From the NCBI RefSeq assembly GCF_024323335.1, contig NC_066585.1, forward strand, positions 79,125,609 to 79,189,608: a stretch of 64,000 bases of DNA, given 5' to 3'. This stretch comes from Lathyrus oleraceus (Eukaryota; Streptophyta; Magnoliopsida; Fabales; Fabaceae). A program made the translations under genes and the position numbers. How positions within the stretch are numbered: position 1 is the first letter of the stretch; each line of letters opens with the position of its first letter. This document shows positions 37,612 through 49,732 of this stretch, piece by piece. Under the pieces are notes generated by a model that ran no database searches, was not told the origin of the DNA, and saw only the letters and a program-made list of their open reading frames with translations.

Positions 37612-39509
37612 TGTAACACCCCGATAAAATATGATAATTATTTAATTTAAGTTAATAGTATATTTATTAATTTAATTAAATAATTGGAATATTATTGGAT
37701 TATTATTATTGGAATAATAAAAGTTAAAATCAGTAAAAAGGTCCATTTGGTAAAAAGGGTTTTCACGTGAAAGCAGAGAACACGTAACATTGAGAGAAAG
37801 AGAAGAAACTGAGAAAGGGAGAAGAAGAGGCTAGGGCTCAAGAGGAGAATTCACGATTGTTGAAGGTCAAAGAATCAATTGCCGGATTAACTCAGGTAAG
37901 GGGGGTTTATCGTCGTTTAATGGGTATTATGGGTTAACATGTAATGGGTAGTAATAAGCCATTGAATTGACCCTAATTGGGATGAGGAATGCTGTAAATG
38001 GTGATGAATAAGTTATGTTAAAACTGTAATTGAATCTATATGTGGGTGAGTCGTAATTTCTGGACGTGTAGCTTTTTACGGAATTGAAATCGGAGGTCCG
38101 GAAGTCCTCCGACGGCGAAAAATGCGGGGGATTCTGCATTCTGTTCGTGTTAGCGCAGGAACAGCTTTCTGTCTTGCGTTAACCGGTTAACCCAGGGTGT
38201 TAACCGGTTAACACTGTTATGATTAGAAAAATAATTTCTGTTCTGCGTTAACCGGTTAACCCAGGGTGTTAACCGGTTAACACTGTTAAAATTGCCAGAA
38301 AGCGTGTTCTGTGTTGCGTTAACCAGTTAACCCATGGCGTTAACCGGTTAACACTGTTTGGAATTGGAAAATTGATATTCAAATATTGTGTACATATTTG
38401 ACGTTTGGCCTATATTGGTGTATGATATAGTAGGGATCAATTCCCGTTGTTTTGAGCAGTATAGGTATTAGTAGAGTGTGCTAATACTGTGATTTATTAT
38501 TTGGCATGATATGAATATGATTCTGTGATAAATATGCTGATGATGTATGATGGTATGCATAATGCTGTGAATGTATCGGTTATGTATGCAATTGTGGATG
38601 GACTGTTTATGACTTAGAGTGTGAGCATATGTCCATGGTGGATTGTTGTTGATGTTGCATGCTAGGTGATTTAGCGTGTATAGTATGGCCTTTATGGTGG
38701 TAGCTAATTCCCATGGTGAGGAATTAGTGAGTGAGTTATTGTGGATTGTTGTTGATGTTTGCATGCTAGGTGATTTAGCGTGCATAGCATAGCCCTTGGG
38801 GTGGTAGCTAATTCCCATGGTGAGGAATTAGTGAGTGAGTCACTAGGTCTCAAATGAGTGGGACTAGTGAGCTTGGCAGCCGTATCTGGGTTTGATCGGT
38901 GAGGTTGAACTATGTGTTCACGAATAGTCGGTACCGCATGCATGGAGTCTCATTGCATAATGTATGTATGACGTATAATATGAATGGATGTATTCCAATA
39001 TTATACGTGTGTTTTGTGTTGTGTTGAGTATGATTTGAGTTGATGTTGCCGTTGCTGAATGTGTGATCTGATTAGGGTGATGAATGTGTTAATTTACTTA
39101 GCATTACATGATATTTTATAATGCTTATTATATCGATTGAGGAACTCACCCTTACAACTATGTTTCAGGTAACGAGCAATGATTGAGTAGAAGCTAGTGC
39201 TTGGAGTCTAGTGTAGTTCCTTAGTGGGTCATGCTCTGGTATATGTAACATCGGGACGGGATGTTTACTTTGTTTTCATTTGTGGTTGTTGAACAGTTTT
39301 ACATGTAATGTGATTACATGGTTTGCATGTTGTTAGATTTCTATCCGCTGCGGATTGTGCAATGCCTTGTTTTGATTAATAAATGAGCATGACCAGTTAT
39401 TTTGATGAATGGTGTGAAGTGTCAAGTGTGACACCCTGAAATTGCATATCTACTCTGATTTATATTTGTTGTTTTAATTATTATTGGGGTATTTTAGAAG
39501 GGTGTTACA
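37612..39509 (+). repeat. Chromovirus LTR 4, full length
   Basis: 1898 bp, TGTAACACCC to GGGTGTTACA. Its fifth palindrome reads GTTAACCAGTTAAC (38318) followed by CCCATGG; LTR 5 has the same variant, LTRs 1-3 do not. Several one-base losses are private (for example ATTAGAAAAATAAT near 38222). Confidence 0.93.
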
Positions 39510-39628
39510 ATAGTGGTATCAGAGCATAGTCGGTCGAGTCGTAATTATTCTATTTCCCTGTATGTGATAGGTGTTGTGTAACCCTATCAGTACTTATTGT
39601 TTTAGCTTATTGGGTTCTCAGAATAGAG

Positions 39629-41095
39629 ATGGCTGGAAGAGGTAGAGACGATGCTGCGATTGCTGAGGCTCTGGGTATGCTAGCTGGAGTACTTGGAGGG
39701 GATCCGAATGTTGTGGGAATGGGAACTGCTCGTCAACTGAGTGAGTTCCAGAAGAACAATCCTCCAATGTTCAAGGGAGCATACGATCCAGATGGTGCTC
39801 AGAAGTGGTTGAAGGAGATCGAGAGGATCTTCCGAGTGACTGAGTGTGCCGATAACTAGAAGGTCAGGTTCGGTACGCATATGCTGTCAGAGGAAGCAGA
39901 TGATTGGTGGGTTGCTGCCCGCACTGAGTTGGAAGCTGCTGGGAGTGCTGAGATCACTTAGGCAGTGTTCAGAGAGAGATTCCTGAGGAAGTACTTTCCA
40001 GAGGATGTCAGAGGAAAGAAAGAGATAGAGTTCTTAGAATTGAAGCAGGGCAATCGGTCTGTTATTGAGTATGCTGCTAAGTTCACAGAGTTGTCGAAGT
40101 ATTACACTCCCTATGATGAGGCTACTGGGGAATTTTCAAAATGTGTGAAGTTTGAGAACGGGTTACGTCCCGAGATCAAGCAGGCTATTGGGTATCAGCG
40201 GATTAGAGTGTTTTCTGACTTGGTGGACTGTTGCAGGATTTTTGAACAGGATACCAAGGCCAGAGCGGAGAGCTATCAGTAGAGGGTTGATAGGAAAGGC
40301 AAGAATCAGAATGATCGTGGGAAACCGTATGCAGCTGGCAAAGGTTTCCAGAGACAGAGTGGGATGAGGAGACCTAGTCGGGGAGACTCCAGTGCCCCTG
40401 CTAAGTGTTACAGATGTGGTCAGGCTGGACATCGTATCCATGAGTGTACCAGTACTGAGAAGAAGTGTTTCAAGTGTGGCAAAGGTGGTCACTTGGCTGC
40501 AGAGTGCCGGTTGAAGACTATGACTTGTTTCAACTGTGGAGAGGTGGGTCATATCAGTCCACAGTGTCCTAAGCCGAAGAAAGAGAACCAGTCGGGAGGC
40601 AAGGTCTTTGCTTTATCGGGTTCTGAGACTTCTGCAGATGATCGTTTGATCCGAGGTACGTGTTATATTAATGGCTTTCCTCTTGTAGCTATTATTGACA
40701 CCGGTGCGACTCATTCCTTTATATCTTTGGATTGTGCTGTGAAACTTAAATTAGAGATATCTGAGATGCATGGGAGTATGGTGATTGATACTCCTGCGAA
40801 GGGTTCAGTGACTACTACTTCAGTTTGTTTAAATTGCCCTTTGAGTATTTTTGGTAGAGACTTTGGGATGTACCTCGTGTGTCTTCCACTAGTGCAGATT
40901 GATGTTATCCTGGGTATGAACTGGTTGGTGTTTAACCGAGTTTATATCAACTGTTTTGATAAGACTGTGATCTTTCTTGAGATTGAGGAAGGAAAGAGTT
41001 TGTTTCTATCAGCAAGGCAGGTGAATGAGGCAGTAGCAGATGGGGCAGAGTTGTTTATGATGTTAGCGACTTGGAGGCTAAAGATAAACTGGTGA
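39629..41095 (+). pseudogene. Chromovirus unit 4 gag and protease
   Basis: ATG 39629 leads to the shared stops TAG 39857-39859 and TAG 39959-39961. A private CAG to TAG at about 40280 splits the Gag core from the zinc-knuckle region. Knuckles and the DTGATHSF protease lie in 40364-41095. The end [10 protein letters not shown] and the frame relation to pol match unit 2. Confidence 0.9.
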
Positions 41096-43998
41096 TTTGC
41101 GATCTAGCCGTGGTGTGTGATTTTCCTGATGTGTTTCCTGAAGAAGTGAATGAATTACCGCCAGAGCGTGAAGTTGAGTTCTCGATTGAATTGGTACCTG
41201 GTACTAGGCCGATATCGATGGCTCCGTACCGTATGTCTGCTGTTGAGTTAACTGAATTGAAGAGTCAGTTGGAAGATCTGTTGGATAAGAAATTTATTCG
41301 TTCGAGTGTGTCACCGTGGGGCGCACCAGTGTTATTGGTTAAGAAGAAAGAAGGTACTATGAGGTTGTGTGTGGACTACAGGCAACTGAATAAAGTGACG
41401 ATTAAGAATCGGTATCCTTTGCCGAGGATTGATGATTTGATGGATTAGTTGGTTGGTGCGAGTGTGTTCAGCAAAATAGATTTGAGATCGGGGTATCATC
41501 AGATACGTGTGAAACCTGAGGATATTCAGAAGACTGCTTTCAGAACAAGGTATGGACATTATGAGTATTCTGTAATGCCTTTTGGTGTGACTAATGCGCC
41601 TGGGGTATTTATGGAGTATATGAATAGGATTTTCCATCCGTACCTAGACAAGTTTGTTGTGGTGTTTATTGACGATATTTTGGTGTATTCGAAATCTGAA
41701 GAAGAACATGCTGAACATTTGAGAGTGGTTTTAGGAGTTCTACGAGAAAAGAAGTTATTTGCTAAACTGTCTAAGTGTGAATTTTGGTTAGAAGAGGTTA
41801 GTTTTCTTGGTCATGTGGTTTCAAGAGGTGGTATTGCTGTTGATCCTTCTAAGATAGAAGCGGTATCTAAGTGGGAAGCTCCGAAGTCAGTTTCTGAGAT
41901 AAGGAGTTTTCTTGGACTTGTAGGTTATTATAGGAAATTCATTGAGGGATTTTCTAAGTTGGCGTTACCGTTGACGATGTTGACTAGAAAGGGGCAAGCG
42001 TTTGTTTGGGACTCAAAATGTGAAGAAGGTTTCCAAGAGTTAAAGAGAAGGTTAACTACTGCTCCTATTCTGATATTACCAAGTCCGTCGGAACCATTTG
42101 AGGTTTACTGTGATGCTTCATTGTTGGGTTTGGGTGGTGTTTTGATGCAGAATAAGCAGGTTGTAGCTTATGCTTCGAGACAACTGAAGGTTCATGAGAG
42201 GAACTATCCGACACACGATTTAGAGTTGGCAGCTGTGGTATTTGTTCTGAAGTTATGGAGGCATTACTTGTACGGGTCAAGATTTGAGGTTTTCAGTGAC
42301 CATAAAAGTTTAAAGTATTTGTTTGATCAGAAAGAGCTGAATATGAGGCAGAGGAGATGGTTAGAGTTTCTGAAGGATTATGACTTTGGTTTGAATTACC
42401 ATCCGGGTAAAGCAAACGTAGTGGCTGATGCATTGAGTCAGAAATCATTGCATATGTCTATGTTAATGGTTAAGGAATTGGATTTAATTAAGCAGTTTAG
42501 AGACTTGAGTTTGGTGTGTGAGAGTACTCACAATAGTGTTAAATTGGGAATGTTGAAGTTAACGAGTGGTATTCTGGATGAGATTAGAGAGGGTCAGAAA
42601 TCCGATGTGCTTTTGGTTGATAAGTTGACTCTAGTGAATCAAGGTCAAGGTGGTGAATTCAGAGTTGATGAGAATGGTGTTTTGAAATTTGGTAATCGAG
42701 TGTGTATTCCGGATGTTACCGAACTTAAGAAGAGTATTCTTGAGGAAGGACATCGTAGTGGCCTGAGTATTCATCCTGGGGCTACGAAGATGTATCATGA
42801 TTTAAAAAAGTTATTTTGGTGGCCGGGAATGAAAAGAGAAATTGCGAGTTTTGTTTATTCTTGTTTGACTTGTCAGAAGTCAAAGATTGAGCATCAGAAG
42901 CCGTCTGGGCTAATGCAACCGTTGGCTATTCCAGAGTGGAAGTGGGATAGTATCAGTATGGATTTTGTTTCTGGGTTACCGAGGACAATTAAGAATTTTG
43001 AAGCTATTTGGGTGATTGTTGACAGATTGACAAAATCGGCTCATTTTATTCCGATCAGAATGAATTATCCGTTAGAGCGATTAGCTGAGTTGTATATTGA
43101 GAAAATTGTAAGTTTGCATGGTATTCCGTCGAGTATTGTTTCAGACAGAGATCCTAGATTTACATCGAAGTTCTGGGAAGGTTTGCAGAGGGCTTTGGGA
43201 ACTAAGCTGAGATTGAGTTCTGCATATCATCCACAGACTGATGGTCAGACTGAGAGGACGATTCAGTCACTGGAGGATCTTTTGAGGGCTTGTGTTTTGA
43301 AAAAGGGAGGTGCTTGGGATTGTTATTTACCTTTGATTGAGTTTACCTACAACAATAGTTTTCATTCGAGCATTGGTATGGCACCGTTTGAAGCTTTGTA
43401 TGGTAGGAGATGTCGGACACCTTTATGTTGGTATGAGTCCGGTGAGAGTGCTGTGGTTGGACCGGAGATTGTTCAACAAACTACGGAAAAGATTAAGATG
43501 ATTCAGGAGAAGATGAGGATTGCTCAGAGTCGTCAGAAGAGTTATCACGACAAGAGGAGGAAGTCACTTGAGTTTCAAGAGGGATATCATGTGTTTCTTC
43601 GTGTTACTCCGATAACTGGGGTTGGTCGAGCTTTGAAGTCGAAGAAGTTGACACCTCGATTTATTGGTCCTTATCAGATTTTGGAGAGGATAGGGGAGGT
43701 AGCCTATCGTATCGCTTTACCGCCGTCACTTGCGAATTTGCATGAGGTTTTTCATGTGTCTCAGTTGAGGAGGTACATTCCTGATCCGTCGCATGTGGTC
43801 CAAGTAGATGATGTACAGGTGAGAGATAACCTGACTGTTGAAACATCACCTATGAGGATTGAGGATCGAGAGTTGAAGCAGTTGCGGGGTAAAGAGATTG
43901 CTTTGGTAAAGGTAGCTTGGGGAGGACCAGCAGGTGGCAATGTGACTTGGGAACTTGAGAGTCAGATGAAGGAGTCTTATCCAGAGTTATTCGCTTGA
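41071..43998 (+). pseudogene. Chromovirus unit 4 pol, one stop in RT
   Basis: The frame is identical in plan to unit 2 pol, with a single stop (CAG to TAG at 41446-41448, in the DDLMDQLVG segment of RT). From 41449 it is open for 849 codons through FIDD RT, RNase H, integrase and chromodomain. Private substitutions include Asp to Tyr in the EGDHVFLRV motif (near 43585) and Glu to Lys near 43300. Confidence 0.9.
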
Positions 43999-44040
43999 GG
44001 TATGTTTTCGAGGACGAAAACTCTTTTAGTGGGGGAGAGT

Positions 44041-45946
44041 TGTAACACCCCGATAAAAATATGATAATTATTTAATTTAAGTTAATAGTATATTTATTAA
44101 TTTAATTAAATAATTGGAATATTATTGGATTATTATTATTGGAATAATAAAAGTTAAAATCAGTAAAAAGGTCCCATTTGGTAAAAAGGGTTTTCACGTG
44201 AAAGCAGAGAACACGTAACATTGAGAGAAAGAGAAGAAACTGAGAAAGGGAGAAGAAGAGGCTAGGGCTCAAGAGGAGAATTCACGATTGTTGAAGGTCA
44301 AAGAATCAATTGCCGGATTAACTCAGGTAAGGGGGGGTTTATCGTCGTTTAATGGGTATTATGGGTTAACATGTAATGGGTAGTAATAAGCCATTGAATT
44401 GACCCTAATTGGGATGAGGAATGCTGTAAATGGTGATGAATAAGTTATGTTAAAACTGTAATTGAATCTATATGTGGGTGAGTCGTAAATTTCTGGACGT
44501 GTAGCTTTTTACGGAATTGAAATCGGAGGTCCGGAAGTCCTCCGACGGCGAAAAATGCGGGGGATTCTGCATTCTGTTCGTGTTAGCGCAGGAACATCTT
44601 TCTGTCTTGCGTTAACCGGTTAACCCAGGGTGTTAACCGGTTAACACTGTTATGATTTAGAAAAATTAATTTCTGTTCTGCGTTAACCGGTTAACCCAGG
44701 GTGTTAACCGGTTAACACTGTTAAAAATTGCCAGAAAGCGTGTTCTGTGTTGCGTTAACCAGTTAACCCATGGCGTTAACCGGTTAACACTGTTTGGAAA
44801 TTGGAAAATTGATATTCAAATATTGTGTACATATTTGACGTTTGGCCTATATTGGTGTATGATATAGTAGGGATCAATTCCCGTTGTTTTGAGCAGTATA
44901 GGTATTAGTAGAGTGTGCTAATACTGTGATTTATTATTTGGCATGATATGAATATGATTCTGTGATAAATATGCTGATGATGTATGATGGTATGCATAAT
45001 GCTGTGAATGTATCGGTTATGTATGCAATTGTGGATGGACTGTTTATGACTTAGAGTGTGAGCATATGTCCATGGTGGATTGTTGTTGATGTTGCATGCT
45101 AGGTGATTTAGCGTGTATAGTATGGCCTTTATGGTGGTAGCTAATTCCCATGGTGAGGAATTAGTGAGTGAGTTATTGTGGATTGTTGTTGATGTTTGCA
45201 TGCTAGGTGATTTAGCGTGCATAGCATAGCCCTTGGGGTGGTAGCTAATTCCCATGGTGAGGAATTAGTGAGTGAGTCACTAGGTCTCAAATGAGTGGGA
45301 CTAGTGAGCTTGGCAGCCGTATCTGGGTTTGATCGGTGAGGTTGAACTATGTGTTCACGAATAGTCGGTACCGCATGCATGGAGTCTCATTGCATAATGT
45401 ATGTATGACGTATAATATGAATGGATGTATTCCAATATTATACGTGTGTTTTGTGTTGTGTTGAGTATGATTTGAGTTGATGTTGCCGTTGCTGAATGTG
45501 TGATCTGATTAGGGTGATGAATGTGTTAATTTACTTAGCATTACATGATATTTTATAATGCTTATTATATCGATTGAGGAACTCACCCTTACAACTATGT
45601 TTCAGGTAACGAGCAATGATTGAGTAGAAGCTAGTGCTTGGAGTCTAGTGTAGTTCCTTAGTGGGTCATGCTCTGGTATATGTAACATCGGGACGGGATG
45701 TTTACTTTGTTTTCATTTGTGGTTGTTGAACAGTTTTACATGTAATGTGATTACATGGTTTGCATGTTGTTAGATTTCTATCCGCTGCGGATTGTGCAAT
45801 GCCTTGTTTTGATTAATAAATGAGCATGACCAGTTATTTTGATGAATGGTGTGAAGTGTCAAGTGTGACACCCTGAAATTGCATATCTACTCTGATTTAT
45901 ATTTGTTGTTTTAATTATTATTGGGGTATTTTAGAAGGGTGTTACA
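44041..45946 (+). repeat. Chromovirus LTR 5, full length, right end of array
   Basis: 1906 bp, TGTAACACCC to GGGTGTTACA, followed immediately by GTCAG 45947-45951 and the resumed SIRE gag. Private change: AACATCTTT near 44595. Confidence 0.93.
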
Positions 45947-45951
45947 GTCAG

Positions 45952-48900
45952 CACAATAGAAGAGGAATTGGGTATGATCCTAGTGAAGATAAAACTTCTA
46001 CTAATGACCAACCTAAATCTCCATTTTCATATCACTACACACACACAAGAGCAAAAATTTAATAATGCTAGAAAAACCAAAGTGTTAAGAAGCTCTGGGA
46101 AAACTAATCACAAAGGACCCAAAAGACTCTGGGTACCAAAGGATAAGATTGTTTATGTTGCAGATATCTTATGCAGCAGAGTTAAAACACCAGTCATGGT
46201 ACCTAGACTCTGGATGCTCGCGACACATGACGGGAAGAAAGTCTATGTTCCAAAGCCTGGAACTTAAAGATGCTGGATTCGTAGGCTTCAGAGGAGATTA
46301 GAAAGGAAGGATCAGAGGCTCCAGAACTATTGGTAATGGTACTCTTCCCTCTATATCTGATGTCCTATATGTAGAAGGATTAATGCATAACCTGTTATCA
46401 ATAAGTCAATTAAGTGATAACAGTTATGATGTAATCTTTAATAAAAAAAACATGTAAAGCCATAAATCAAAATAATGGTTATGTCCTATTCACAGGCAAG
46501 AGGACAAACAATATTTATAAAATAAATCTTTCTGATTTAAAAGAACAAAATGTGAAATGTTTGATGTTTGTTCACGAAGAGCAATGGGTATGGCATAGAC
46601 GCTTGGGCCATATTAGCATGAGAAAACTATATCAGCTAAATAAACTCGAGTTAGTCAGAGGCCTACCTAAGCTGAAGTTTTCTTCAGATGCTCTGTGTGA
46701 AGCATGTCAGAAAGGAAAATTTTCAAAAACATCTTTCAAAAAGAAAAATATTGTTTCTACCTCTAAGCGTCTGGAACTTCTTCACATTGATTTATTTGGT
46801 CCTGTGAAAACAGCATCAGTCAATGGAAAGAAGTATGGACTAGTCATTATTGACGATTTCAGTCGTTGGACATGGGTAAAATTCCTAAAGCACAAGAGCG
46901 AGTCTCACTCTGTATTCACTAGCTTCTGTTCCAAAGTGCAAAAAGAATTTGACTCTAAAATTGTCAGAATCAGAAGTGATTATGGTGGGGAATTTGAAAA
47001 CAAATTTTTTGAGGAATTATTTGACTCTAATGGAATATCCCATGATTTCTCCTGCCCTAGAACTCCACAATAAAATGGAGTTGTAGAGAGGAAGAATAGG
47101 ACACTCCAAGAGATGGCCCGAACCATGATCAATGAAACAAATGTGGCTAAGCACTTTTGGGCCGAAGCTGTAAATACAGCGTGTTACATTCAGAATAGAA
47201 TCTCCATAAGACCTATTCTGGAAAAGACTCCCTATGAACTGTGTAAAGGAAGAAAACCAAACATTTCATATTTTCATCCTTTTGGATGTTCTTGTTTCAT
47301 TTTAAATACTAAAGAACATATGAACAATTTTGATTCCAAAGCACAAAAAGGTATTATGTTAGGATACTCAGAACGCTCTAAAGGCTACAGAGTATACAAT
47401 ACAGAAACCAAAATTGTGGAAGAATCAATTCATGTCAGATTTGATGATAAGTTTGACCCTGAAAAGTCAAAGCTAGTTGAGAAATTTGCAGATTTGAAGA
47501 TCACGCTTGCAGGATCTGACGAGAAGAATAAAGCTCCAGAAGTAACTGCCATTCAAACCTCAGAAGGAACTAAGGCCCCGAAAATCCCAAAGAAAGCTAA
47601 AAGTCGCCTCAACATATCTGAAGAATTGATTCTGGGAAATAAGGACGAACCTATCCGAACTAGGTCCACCTTCAAGACTCCTGAAGAAACTCCTCTGGGA
47701 CTAGTATCTCTGATCGAGCCTACTTCCTGTGATGAGGCACTTCAAGATAGTGACTGGGTTCTAGCCATGCAAGAAGAGCTAGATCAATTCACAAAGAACG
47801 ACGTCTGGGATCTTGTTCCTAGGCCCAGAGGCACTCACGTTATCGGAACCAGATGGGTGTTCAGAAACAAGCTGAATGAGAAAGGAGAAGTTGTCAGTAA
47901 AAAAGCTCGACTGGTGGCTCAAGCTTACAGTCAACAAGAAGGTATTGACTACAATGAAACCTTTGCTCCAGTCGCCAGGTTAGAATCTATTCGCTTACTT
48001 GTATCATTCGCTATAAATCATTCTATCAAATTGTATCAAATGGATGTTAAGAGCGCATTCCTTAATGGTTATATATCAGAAGAAGTGTATGTCAACCAAC
48101 CTCCAGGTTTTGAAAACTCAAATCATCCAGAACACGTTTTTAAACTTAAGAAATCTTTATATGGACTTAAACAAGCTCCCAGAGCTTGGTATGAATGATT
48201 AAGTAATTTTCTTCTGGAACATGATTTTATTAGAGGAAAAGTTGACTCTACGCTCTTCTGTAAAAACATTAATAATGATCTCATGATATGCCAGATATAC
48301 GTTAATGATATCATTTTTGGTTCAGCTAACGCCTCTGTATGTCAAGAATTCTCTGAGCTAATGCAGACATAATTTGAAATGAGCTTAATGCAAGAACTAA
48401 AGTTCTTTCTAGGGATTCAAATCAATCAAACTTCAGAAGTCACGTACGTTCATCAAAGCAAATACATAAAAGACATTCTGAAGAAATTTGATATGGCTGA
48501 ATGCAATTCTGCAAAGACACCCATGCATCCAACCTACATACTTGAAAAAGAAGAAGTCAGTAAAAAGGTTTGTCAGAAGCTCTATCGTGGTATGATAGGC
48601 TCCCTTCTCTATCTGACTGCTACTCGCCCTGATATTCTATTTAGTGTTTGTCTCTGTGCCAGATTTCAATCAGATCCTAGAGAAACTCACTTAACAACAG
48701 TTAAGAGAATTCTCAAATATCTGAAAGGAACTCCTAACCTGGGCCTGATGTATGAGAAAACATCAAAGTATAGACTATCTGGTTTTTGTGATGCAAATTA
48801 CGCAGGAGACAGAATGGAACGAAAAAGTACATCTGGAAATTGTCAGCTCTTGGGAAACAATCTGATATCCTGGGCCAGCAAAAGACAATCAACCATAGCC

Positions 48901-49245
48901 CTGTTCACTGCAGAAGCAGAATACATCTCAGCATCACTGTGCACTACTGAGATGCTCTGGATGAAGAATCAGTTAGAGGATCTGCAAATCTTTGAGAGTA
49001 ACATTCCTATCTTTTGTGATAATACTGCTGCCATTTGTTTAAGCAAGAATCCCATTTTACACTCCAGAGCTAAGCACATAGAAATAAAATATCATTTTAT
49101 CAAAGACTATGTTCAGAAAGGGGTAGTAACATTGAAGTTCATTGATACTGATCATCAATAGGCTGACATATTTACTAAACCCTTAGCTGAAGATAGATTC
49201 CTCTTCATCCTAAAGAATCTGAACATTCAAAATTGCCCTGAATAA
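45952..49245 (+). pseudogene. SIRE copia gag end, protease, integrase, RT, RNase H
   Basis: Gag resumes with HNRRGIGYDPSE. The protease site WYLDSGCSRHMTG lies at about 46197-46235 in another frame from what follows. Integrase: WVWHRRLGHISMRKL, CEACQKGKF, IDLFGPV, SDYGGEFEN, with a stop TAA (47071-47073) just before NGVVERKNRTLQ. RT: DVKSAFLNG, LYGLKQAPRAWYE then stop TGA 48196-48198. The catalytic YVDD reads YVND (48298-48309), so it is dead. RNase H: FCDANYAGD, EAEYISAS; stops at 48370-48372 and 49159-49161. End TAA 49243-49245. Integrase before RT identifies Ty1/copia. Confidence 0.92.
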
Positions 49246-49732
49246 TATGTGCCTCTGAAGTTGTAAAATGAGACTCTAATGTAAACTCAATGGACTCTGT
49301 CTCTGACTCTGATACTCCTACCAAGTTAGAAGTTATCTGAGTTAGAAATCTCCAGGAACCAAACCTTTGGTATTCCTGAAGATCAGATAAAGCAAACACG
49401 TGGAGTACCTTGCGTCTGACCTTGAAACTTCTAGACAGCTGTCTAGCAGTAATCAAGGAACAGTCTCTTGAGATCTCCTCGAGCATTGTACTGGATGTTG
49501 GGATTAGACATCATTAATGAGCTGTAATCATTTTTCCCTCTAAACGTGCTGACTTGGTTTTTGTGCTAAACTCTGTTTTGTGTTTCGTTTTGCATGCGCT
49601 CTAATTTGGGTATTTAAACACATTCATTTCACACATTGCACACTTTTCACTCTCACGCACCCTTAAACCTCAGCTCTCTCAAGGCATTCCTGCAAGCACT
49701 CTTCATCTTCATCCCAACTTTCAACAACATTC
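49246..49732 (+). other. SIRE spacer between pol and env-like ORF
   Basis: No convincing frame. The latter half is pyrimidine-rich with a TATTTAAACACATTC stretch near 49610, which could be a subgenomic promoter or splice region for the downstream ORF; that is speculation. Confidence 0.4.

Larger units (their letters stand above)
21469..45946 (+). mobile_element. Tandem array of a Tekay/Del-like chromovirus: 5 LTRs, 4 internal regions
   Basis: The array is LTR - internal - LTR - internal - LTR - internal - LTR - internal - LTR, all in one orientation. LTRs begin at 21469, 24748, 31181, 37612 and 44041; the full units repeat every 6429-6433 bp. GTCAG lies at 21464-21468 and 45947-45951 as the only target duplication. 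The first unit has lost its LTR 3' end, gag, protease, RT and most of RNase H. The lineage call rests on a C-terminal chromodomain ([14 protein letters not shown]), TGTAACACCC/GGGTGTTACA termini and the RT wording. The expected single element would be about 8.3 kb. Confidence 0.93.

Noticed and set aside
21469..45946. Array as a simple assembly duplication
   Set aside because: Units differ by private stops, indels and substitutions and the outer TSD is perfect, so a pure copy error is unlikely; long-read confirmation would settle it.
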